The position numbers and the translations under genes were made by a program. Below, piece after piece: positions 1-4,072 of a DNA stretch of 6,171 bases (position 1 is the first letter of the stretch; every line of letters begins with the position of its first letter). The notes under the pieces were generated by a model. The model saw only the letters and a list, made by a program, of their open reading frames with translations. It searched no databases and had not been told where the DNA came from. Origin of the DNA: an uncultured Planctomycetota bacterium (GTDB taxonomy: Bacteria > Planctomycetota > Planctomycetia > Pirellulales > Thermoguttaceae); the NCBI GenBank assembly GCA_902797455.1, contig CADBTE010000037.1, positions 1 through 6,171 of the forward strand, written 5' to 3'.

Positions 1-993
1 GTCTCGTTCATTCAGCGCCCGCTGACCCGCTCGCTTCACTCGTACTACGTGGGGCGGTCGTCGGATAGAATCAAAGGCCAGATGAAGCGCCTCGAAGAGA
101 TGGGCTACTCCCCCGATATCGCCCTGATCCCCGCGCGCAGCGGCATGGCCGACCGCGAGGTGTGGCTGTTCCCCGACGATATCGCCCGGCTGCGCCGGAT
201 ACTCTTCCCCGACCAGGCCGATTCGGCCGATCCGCCCGCCGGCCCGATCTCGGTCTTCACCAACGAGCAGCTCCTGGCGATGGCCGACAACTACCAAAAG
301 CCCGACACCGAAGCCCCCGGCGCCGGAGAACTGGCCACCCCGAGCAGTCAGGGGGCCGTCTCGTTTATCTTCTGGGAGAAACTCGCCGACGACCCGCGCG
401 TTAAGGCCAAGTCGCTGTCGATGCCCGAGACGTTCGTGATTTTCTTAAAGGCGGCGGTCTTTCTCGGGATCCTGATCGGCAGCCCCGGCATCTTTTATCA
501 CTTCTGGGCGTTCGTCGGGGCGGGGCTTTACGCCAGCGAGAAACGCTATGTCTATAAGTACCTGCCGTTCAGCTTGACCCTCTTCTTTGCCGGGGCGGCG
601 CTGGCGTTCTTCGTCATCTTCGAGATGGTCCTGTCGTTCCTGCTGACCTTCAACGCCGGAATGAATATCGACCCCGACCCGCGAATCAGCGAGTGGCTCA
701 AATTCGCGATGATCCTCCCGCTGGGCTTCGGCATCAGCTTCCAGCTTCCGCTGGTGATGTTCGCGCTGTACCGGCTGAGGATCTTCACGATCGAGGCGTA
801 TTGGGACAAGTGGCGCATCTCGGTGGTGATCATCGCCTTCCTCTCGATGATGTTCACCCCCCCCGATCCGTGGAGTATGATCTGCATGGTCTCGGCGCTC
901 ATATCGCTCTACTTCCTCGGCATCCTCCTGTGCAAACTGGCGCCGGTGCCGAAGCTCGAAGACGATGACGATGACGATGAGGATGATCGGTGA
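1..993 (+). CDS. tatC: Sec-independent protein translocase TatC, 5'-truncated by the window edge
   Basis: TatC is the multi-spanning inner-membrane subunit that recognises twin-arginine signal peptides and, with TatA/TatB, moves folded proteins across the membrane. The frame is open from base 1, so the GTG at 49 is internal and the true start lies off the left edge. The first visible residues (FIQRPLTRSL) match the end of TM1. After a long loop come TM2-TM6, at roughly residues 148-168, 189-216, 234-256, 272-286 and 291-311. Family hallmarks are present: SPGIFYHFWAFVGAGLY, the following SEKR (the Glu conserved in the first cytoplasmic loop), FQLPLVMF before the TM4 end, and the TPPDP motif before TM6. 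Two features are odd: about 100 extra residues between TM1 and TM2, and an Asp-rich C-terminal tail (EDDDDDDEDDR). A tatA or tatB gene may lie upstream, outside the window. Family assignment is secure; what the loop does is unknown. Confidence 0.95.
   Translation, partial: VSFIQRPLTRSLHSYYVGRSSDRIKGQMKRLEEMGYSPDIALIPARSGMADREVWLFPDDIARLRRILFPDQADSADPPAGPISVFTNEQLLAMADNYQKPDTEAPGAGELATPSSQGAVSFIFWEKLADDPRVKAKSLSMPETFVIFLKAAVFLGILIGSPGIFYHFWAFVGAGLYASEKRYVYKYLPFSLTLFFAGAALAFFVIFEMVLSFLLTFNAGMNIDPDPRISEWLKFAMILPLGFGISFQLPLVMFALYRLRIFTIEAYWDKWRISVVIIAFLSMMFTPPDPWSMICMVSALISLYFLGILLCKLAPVPKLEDDDDDDEDDR
961..978 (+). repeat. Three tandem GACGAT hexamers in the tatC tail
   Basis: Three perfect copies of the hexamer GACGAT encode alternating Asp-Asp pairs in the acidic TatC tail; degenerate units follow (gag gat gat). 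Because the unit is six bases, slippage would lengthen or shorten the Asp tract without shifting the frame. It lies at the predicted cytoplasmic C-terminus, so length changes should be tolerated. Confidence 0.7.
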
Positions 994-1014
994 CGGCACA
1001 GCGGCGGCCGATAC

Positions 1015-1060
1015 AGCACAGGCGGCGGCGCCGGCGCTTTGTGCCGTACTTTCCTGTGCT
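1015..1060 (+). other. 8-bp inverted repeat in the tatC-HAD gap
   Basis: AGCACAGG (1015-1022) and CCTGTGCT (1053-1060) are perfect inverted copies separated by 30 bases. The spacer contains GC-rich sequence, including the self-complementary GCGCCGGCGC at 1028-1037. Transcribed from tatC, this could fold into a stem-loop protecting the tatC mRNA 3' end. There is no U-tract after it, so it is not a standard intrinsic terminator. The right arm runs into the predicted -10 of the next gene, so it could instead be a protein-binding site. Its function is undecided. Confidence 0.4.
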
Positions 1061-1065
1061 ATACT
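1057..1065 (+). promoter_or_regulatory. Candidate extended -10 promoter for the HAD-nrdR unit
   Basis: TGC followed by TATACT gives an extended -10 element (TGnTATACT, one mismatch to TATAAT), 57 bases before the HAD start codon. No good -35 is visible: the best upstream match is TTGTGC at 1039-1044, with a short 15-base spacer. Extended -10 promoters can work with a poor -35. The transcript would start near 1072 and have a leader of about 50 bases. Confidence 0.45.
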
Positions 1066-1121
1066 TCCCTTGCGCGGGGAAAGATCCCGGGTTCGACGTT
1101 TTTCATTGAAAGAAAGTATCT

Positions 1122-1988
1122 ATGGCGATCCAGTTTCAGGCGACAAAAGCGTTTTTTATCGGCATCGATTCCGACGGCTGCGCGTTCGATACGATGGAGC
1201 TCAAGCACAAAGAGTGCTTCATTCCCGCGATCATTAAGCACTGGGGGTTCCAGAGCGTCAGCAAGTACGCCCGCGAGGCGGCCGAGTTTGTCAACCTCTA
1301 CTCCAAAAGCCGCGGGGTCAACCGGTTCCCCGCGCTGATCGAGGTCTTCGAGCTTCTGGCCCGCCGTCCCGAGGTGCGGGCCCGCGGGGTTCACCCGGTC
1401 CCACCGCCGGAGATCATCGAGTGGATGAACCGCGAGACGAAACTCGGCAACCCGGCCCTTCAGGCCGAGGTCGAGCGTACGCACAACCCAATGCTCGAAA
1501 AGACCCTCGCCTGGTCGATCGAGGTCAACCGCGTCGTCGACCAGATCGTCGGCGAGGGGGTCGCCCCGTTCCCGTTCGTCCGTGAGTCGATGGAAAAGTG
1601 CTGCGCCAAGGCCGACCTTGTCGTCGTCTCGGCCACGCCGCAGGCCGCCCTCGAGAAAGAATGGGCCAACCAGGGACTGGCCCGGTTCGTGACCGCCATC
1701 TGCGGCCAGGAGGCCGGGACCAAGAAAGAATCGCTGCGATACGCCGCCGGCTATGAGCCGGACCACGCGCTGATGATCGGCGACGCCCCGGGCGATTACA
1801 AAGCCGCCCGCGCCAATAACGTCCTCTTCTATCCGATCAATCCGGGCGGGGAAGAAGCCAGCTGGAAGCGGTTCTTCGAGGAAGGGGCCGACCGATTCTT
1901 CTCGGGGACCTTCGCCGGCGCCTATCAAGAGGCCCTTTTGGAAGAGTTTGACTCGCATCTTCCGGTTAATCCGCCTTGGGAGAAATAG
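1122..1988 (+). CDS. HAD-superfamily hydrolase, probable phosphatase of unknown substrate
   Basis: The 288-residue protein carries the HAD catalytic motifs in order. Motif I is GIDSDGCAFD, with nucleophile D16 and acid/base D18. Motif II is VVVSATP, with S170. The motif III lysine is in GTKKES (K201 or K202). Motif IV is MIGDAPGDYKAA, with D221 and D225 for Mg2+. About 150 mostly helical residues between motifs I and II form a large C1-type cap, which in this family sets substrate choice. Motif I has Cys where Thr or Val is usual. There is no signal peptide or membrane segment, so it is cytoplasmic. The ATG at 1122 begins just before the motif I strand; upstream ribosome binding is weak (GAAAG at 1112-1116). 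The gene abuts nrdR exactly, suggesting co-expression, but this does not prove a nucleotide substrate. HAD membership is secure; the reaction is not. Confidence 0.88.
   Translation: MAIQFQATKAFFIGIDSDGCAFDTMELKHKECFIPAIIKHWGFQSVSKYAREAAEFVNLYSKSRGVNRFPALIEVFELLARRPEVRARGVHPVPPPEIIEWMNRETKLGNPALQAEVERTHNPMLEKTLAWSIEVNRVVDQIVGEGVAPFPFVRESMEKCCAKADLVVVSATPQAALEKEWANQGLARFVTAICGQEAGTKKESLRYAAGYEPDHALMIGDAPGDYKAARANNVLFYPINPGGEEASWKRFFEEGADRFFSGTFAGAYQEALLEEFDSHLPVNPPWEK
1978..1983 (+). promoter_or_regulatory. Ribosome binding site of nrdR inside the HAD gene end
   Basis: GGGAGA lies five bases before the nrdR ATG at 1989 and overlaps the last codons of the HAD gene. With the HAD stop (TAG, 1986-1988) directly touching the nrdR start, ribosomes ending the first gene can begin the second, which supports translational coupling. 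Confidence 0.6.
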
Positions 1989-2471
1989 ATGAAGTGTCCC
2001 TACTGCCACTCCGATAATAACTCTGTGATCGATACCCGCCCTGGCGATGAGGGGTTTTCGATCCGCCGGCGTCGCGTCTGCAAGTCGTGCCGCAAGCGGT
2101 TCACCACCTTCGAGCGGATCGAAGTGGCGACGGTGCGCGTCATCAAAAAAGACGGAACGCGGGTCCCCTTTGACCGCGAGAAACTCCGCCGTGGGGTCGA
2201 GCGCGCCTGCTGGAAACGGCCGGTGAGCGAGGGGCAGATATCGGCGCTGGTGGCCGATGTCGAGACCCAGCTGGAGAACGAGGGGGAGATCGAAATCACG
2301 ACCCGCGCCATCGGTCAGACGGTAATGCGGCTGCTTCGCCAGCTCGACGATGTCGCCTACGTGCGGTTCGCCAGCGTCTACCGCAAGTTCGACAGTGTCG
2401 AAGATTTCGCCCGCGAGCTGGCGCCGATGCTCGAGGTGTCGCGCAAAAGATCCCGAGACAGGGGGGCTTAG
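1989..2471 (+). CDS. nrdR: Transcriptional repressor NrdR
   Basis: NrdR is a nucleotide-sensing repressor of ribonucleotide reductase genes; it binds ATP/dATP and closes nrd promoters when dNTPs are plentiful. The 160-residue length is typical. The N-terminal zinc ribbon has C3 and C6 (MKCPYC) and C31 and C34 (VCKSC), followed by KRFTTFER. The ATP-cone domain starts near residue 48 with VIKKDGTRVPFDREKLRRG and includes ACWKRPVS and DDVAYVRFASVYRKF. All key positions appear intact. The tail after about residue 145 is basic (SRKRSRDRGA). It follows the HAD gene without a gap and has a good ribosome binding site. No ribonucleotide reductase gene is in the window, and I found no convincing pair of NrdR boxes (consensus like ACACTATATATAGTGT), so its targets lie elsewhere. 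Confidence 0.97.
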   Translation: MKCPYCHSDNNSVIDTRPGDEGFSIRRRRVCKSCRKRFTTFERIEVATVRVIKKDGTRVPFDREKLRRGVERACWKRPVSEGQISALVADVETQLENEGEIEITTRAIGQTVMRLLRQLDDVAYVRFASVYRKFDSVEDFARELAPMLEVSRKRSRDRGA

Positions 2472-2505
2472 TTTCGCGAAAGGGGCCCGGTTTGCGCGCC
2501 GCGCG

Positions 2506-2528
2506 CGGACTCGGCCGTCCGTTTTTTT
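2506..2528 (+). terminator. Intrinsic terminator after nrdR
   Basis: CGGAC (2506-2510) pairs with GTCCG (2517-2521) around a six-base loop, followed directly by seven T residues (2522-2528). It starts 35 bases after the nrdR stop. The GC-alternating stretch just upstream (2494-2507) may extend or compete with the stem. It separates the HAD-nrdR unit from the next promoter. Confidence 0.8.
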
Positions 2529-2599
2529 GTTATAAACCGTATAATCGGGGAAAGATTCAAAAAATTTCTAAGTTAAAATAAGACAGATAGGGGTTCTTG

Positions 2600-2629
2600 T
2601 TGACATAGGCAAGTACTGTTGGTTATACT
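2600..2629 (+). promoter_or_regulatory. Near-consensus sigma-70 promoter for the coiled-coil gene
   Basis: A perfect -35 TTGACA (2600-2605) and a -10 TATACT (2624-2629, five of six) are separated by 18 bases; shifting the -10 to TTATAC gives 17. Transcription should start near 2636, giving a leader of about 119 bases before the ATG at 2755. The DNA before it (2530-2590) is strikingly AT-rich for this window, with A-tracts at 2559-2564 and 2575-2578. That could give curvature or an UP-like effect, although the tracts sit slightly far upstream for a classic UP element. This is the best promoter in the window. Confidence 0.8.
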
Positions 2630-2634
2630 AACAG
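2616..2634. promoter_or_regulatory. Imperfect palindrome over the -10, possible operator
   Basis: CTGTT (2616-2620) and AACAG (2630-2634) are perfect inverted arms of a 19-bp site, with further symmetric GT (2622-2623) and AC (2627-2628) inside. The -10 hexamer lies in the centre-right of the site, so a dimeric repressor bound here would block RNA polymerase. The site does not match an NrdR box, and I cannot name the regulator. Part of the symmetry could be chance because the centre is constrained by the -10. Confidence 0.4.
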
Positions 2635-2665
2635 AAAGTGCCCCTTTCCTAGGGTATTCTTGCCG

Positions 2666-2717
2666 CGGATAACCGCCGCGCTGCGGCGCCGGTTGTCCGG
2701 TCCGGCGGGTTTCCCGC
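2666..2717 (+). other. Two stable hairpins in the 5' leader
   Basis: CGGATAACCG (2666-2675) pairs with CGGTTGTCCG (2690-2699), ten pairs with one G-U, and the interior CCGC/GCGG can pair further. Directly downstream GCGGG (2705-2709) pairs with CCCGC (2713-2717) around TTT. No T-run follows either, so these are not intrinsic terminators. They sit about 40 bases before the start codon and could stabilise the mRNA or regulate translation. They do not match a riboswitch class that I recognise. Confidence 0.5.
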
Positions 2718-2742
2718 AAAAGAACAGGTTCCAACGTCAGGC

Positions 2743-2746
2743 GAGG
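2743..2746 (+). promoter_or_regulatory. Ribosome binding site GAGG of the coiled-coil gene
   Basis: GAGG is followed by an eight-base spacer to the ATG at 2755. It supports this start, and the N-terminal membrane segment begins a few residues after the Met. Confidence 0.55.
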
Positions 2747-2754
2747 TCGCTGCG

Positions 2755-3594
2755 ATGAAATTGGTCGGAAAAATATTTGTATGCCTCATCATGATCATGA
2801 GCATTGTCTTCTTTTCGCTGACCTTGGTGGTCTACGCCTCCCATAAGAATTGGAAGGAAGATTCCGCCCAGAAGGCCGAGAAGATCACCCAGCTGGAGGG
2901 CGAGAAGAAAGCGCTCACCGCCGCCAAGGGAGACCTGGAGAAGAAGCTCGCCGACGAGAGCGCTTCTTACACCAAGGCGATCGCCGCCCTTCAGACGAAG
3001 GTCGACGGCCTCCAGGCCGAGAACAATTCTCTGGCGAAAGAGCGCGATACCCTGGCGACCGAGTCGCAGCAGCGGCTCGATACGATCAACGCCAACAACA
3101 AGATGATCGGCGAGTACCGCGCCAATATCGAGACGATGGAGCAAGACCTGGCCACCGCTCAGAAAGACCGCGCCGGCTACCTCCAGACCCTGGCGACCAC
3201 CGTCAACAATATGCACGAGCTGTCGACCATCCGCGGCGACCTCGAGACGAAAAACAAAGAGCTGACGGCTCAGTTCGACAAGGCGATGCAGGTTCTCGAG
3301 AAGAAGGGGCTCCAGCCCGAGCCGGAACTGTACGGCGATACCGTGGCGCACGCCGTGCGGGGGACGATCGAAGCCGTTCAGGAGGGCCCCCGCGGTCTGC
3401 TGATGGTCTCGCTCGGTTCCGACGACGGGCTTCAGCCGTCGCACGTCCTGGAGGTTCACCGCGGCGACGTCTACCTGGGGAAGATCCAGGTGGTGACCGT
3501 CGAGCCGAACCGCTCGGTCTGCCGCGTTCTTCCGGAGTTCCGCCAGGGGACGATGCAGGAGGGGGACAGCGTCGTCTCCCGCTTCGAGAACTGA
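2755..3594 (+). CDS. Membrane-anchored coiled-coil protein with C-terminal beta domain
   Basis: I cannot name this 279-residue protein. Residues 1-6 are short and basic (MKLVGK) and lead into one hydrophobic span at about 7-27, which acts as an uncleaved anchor with the rest outside the cytoplasm. Residues 33-185 are rich in Lys, Glu, Ala, Leu and Gln with heptad-like spacing, a long coiled coil. Residues 196-278 look like a small beta domain (VRGTIEAV, LLMVSLGSDDGLQPSHVLEVHRG, YLGKIQVVTV, QEGDSVV). The 'GSDDGL..' turn followed by a lGkV-type strand resembles the beta barrel of MreC, which also has an N-terminal span and coiled coil. True homology is unproven, since the protein is short and no mre genes adjoin it. 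It has a strong promoter and a structured leader, and the Lys/Pro-rich gene follows 91 bases later, probably in the same transcript. A structural or envelope-scaffold role is inference. Confidence 0.85.
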   Translation: MKLVGKIFVCLIMIMSIVFFSLTLVVYASHKNWKEDSAQKAEKITQLEGEKKALTAAKGDLEKKLADESASYTKAIAALQTKVDGLQAENNSLAKERDTLATESQQRLDTINANNKMIGEYRANIETMEQDLATAQKDRAGYLQTLATTVNNMHELSTIRGDLETKNKELTAQFDKAMQVLEKKGLQPEPELYGDTVAHAVRGTIEAVQEGPRGLLMVSLGSDDGLQPSHVLEVHRGDVYLGKIQVVTVEPNRSVCRVLPEFRQGTMQEGDSVVSRFEN

Positions 3595-3612
3595 CATCCC
3601 GGCCAAAATTAC

Positions 3613-3627
3613 TCCCCGCTTAGGGGA
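3613..3627 (+). other. Small stem-loop between the two membrane-protein genes
   Basis: TCCCC (3613-3617) and GGGGA (3623-3627) form a perfect five-pair stem with loop GCTTA, 18 bases after the coiled-coil stop. No T-run follows. It could be an mRNA-processing or 3'-protecting structure that sets different levels for the two genes, or chance. Confidence 0.35.
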
Positions 3628-3651
3628 TATCACAGCGCTCCGGACAAGATA

Positions 3652-3671
3652 TAAAGCCATTCTAAAGCCAT
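3652..3671 (+). repeat. Two direct copies of TAAAGCCAT, 11 bases apart
   Basis: TAAAGCCAT occurs at 3652-3660 and 3663-3671, an offset of 11 bases, about one DNA turn, and ends 14 bases before the next start codon. The second copy overlaps the edge of the ribosome binding site. Such spacing can mark a regulator site on DNA or a repeated RNA motif. A TATAAA at 3650-3655 overlaps the first copy, but no -35 is visible, so a separate promoter is doubtful. Confidence 0.4.
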
Positions 3672-3685
3672 AGGGAATATCAACG

Positions 3686-3913
3686 ATGGTGTCGTTAAAG
3701 AAGGGCTCTAAGTCACAGAAAAAGACGCCGAAACCTCCGAAGGAGAAAAAAGCCCCCAAAGAGAAGAAGGCGCCGAAGGCCAAGGCCCCCAAGCCGCCGA
3801 AGCCGGCGGTCCGGTACCGGCCCGACGTCTACACCCTGCTGCTGCTGATCGCCTTCCTGGCGCTGGTGGCGGCCTGCGTGCTCGGCTGGCTCGATATCAG
3901 CTCGTACAAGTAA
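3686..3913 (+). CDS. Small Lys/Pro-rich single-span membrane protein
   Basis: I do not recognise a family for this 75-residue protein. Residues 1-46 are very basic and low in complexity, with Lys-Pro-Ala repeats (KEKKAPKEKKAPK, PKPPKP). Residues 48-68 form one hydrophobic span (YTLLLLIAFLALVAACVLGW), and a seven-residue tail ends the protein. The positive-inside rule puts the Lys-rich arm in the cytoplasm, where it could contact DNA, RNA or acidic lipids. AGGGA at 3672-3676, nine bases before the ATG, supports the start. It lies 91 bases after the coiled-coil gene with no intervening terminator, and ends at tandem hairpins. The compositional bias could suggest a spurious frame, but the ribosome site, the clean TM segment and the terminator just after the stop argue for a real gene. 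Function is unknown. Confidence 0.75.
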   Translation: MVSLKKGSKSQKKTPKPPKEKKAPKEKKAPKAKAPKPPKPAVRYRPDVYTLLLLIAFLALVAACVLGWLDISSYK

Positions 3914-3921
3914 GGCACAAG

Positions 3922-3946
3922 CCCAAGGCGCCCGGCGGCGCCTGGG
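3922..3946 (+). other. GC-rich hairpin preceding the terminator
   Basis: GGCGCC (3927-3932) pairs perfectly with GGCGCC (3937-3942) around CGGC. The stem continues as CCCA/TGGG with one bulged A. It starts nine bases after the stop codon and has no T-run. It may pause polymerase or protect the transcript 3' end ahead of the true terminator. Confidence 0.6.
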
Positions 3947-3959
3947 ACGCGTGTCGTTC

Positions 3960-3994
3960 ACCGCGGTCTTTTAAGGGCCGCGGTTTTTTCTTTT
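3960..3994 (+). terminator. Strong intrinsic terminator after the Lys/Pro-rich gene
   Basis: ACCGCGGTC (3960-3968) pairs with GGCCGCGGT (3976-3984), nine pairs including one G-U, around a seven-base loop. It is followed by TTTTTT, C and TTTT (3984-3994). It closes the two-gene membrane unit and isolates it from the helicase gene. Confidence 0.9.
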
Positions 3995-4034
3995 CACGCT
4001 GCTGTTCCGCCCCCCGCGCTTTGCCGCTCGGCTC

Positions 4035-4063
4035 TTGCTCAGGAGGGGGGTTGCTGATAGAAT
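4035..4063 (+). promoter_or_regulatory. Candidate promoter for the helicase gene
   Basis: TTGCTC (4035-4040) and TAGAAT (4058-4063, five of six) are separated by exactly 17 bases. The transcription start would fall near 4070-4071, two or three bases before the helicase ATG at 4073. The poly-purine AGGAGGGGGG (4041-4050) lies inside the spacer, so it would not be in this transcript. Confidence 0.55.
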
Positions 4064-4072
4064 ATTTCTGTT

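Noticed and set aside
49..51. GTG as the tatC start codon
   Set aside because: The frame stays open to base 1 and the residues before it (FIQRPLTRSL) match the end of TatC TM1, so the start is upstream of the window.
1028..1037. Self-complementary GCGCCGGCGC
   Set aside because: Such palindromes are expected by chance in GC-rich spacer DNA; I mention it only as part of the larger inverted repeat.
1059..2009. 316-codon open frame on the - strand
   Set aside because: It lies wholly opposite the HAD gene, has no recognisable domain, and its composition is that of an antisense shadow in GC-rich DNA.
2472..2481. Perfect palindrome TTTCGCGAAA right after the nrdR stop
   Set aside because: It is too short, has no loop for a useful hairpin, and nothing nearby supports a regulator site; the real terminator is at 2506-2528.
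2540..2545. Perfect TATAAT hexamer as a promoter -10
   Set aside because: The expected -35 position falls in the terminator stem and T-run with no match. The TTGACA/TATACT pair downstream is much better.
2737..3792. 351-codon open frame on the - strand
   Set aside because: It is antisense to the coiled-coil and Lys/Pro-rich genes. Its Leu- and Phe-rich composition is the complement of Lys/Glu codons, and promoter, ribosome site and terminator all favour the + strand.
4041..4050. AGGAGGGGGG as the helicase ribosome binding site
   Set aside because: It is more than 20 bases from the ATG, no in-frame ATG, GTG or TTG start lies closer, and it falls within the predicted promoter spacer.
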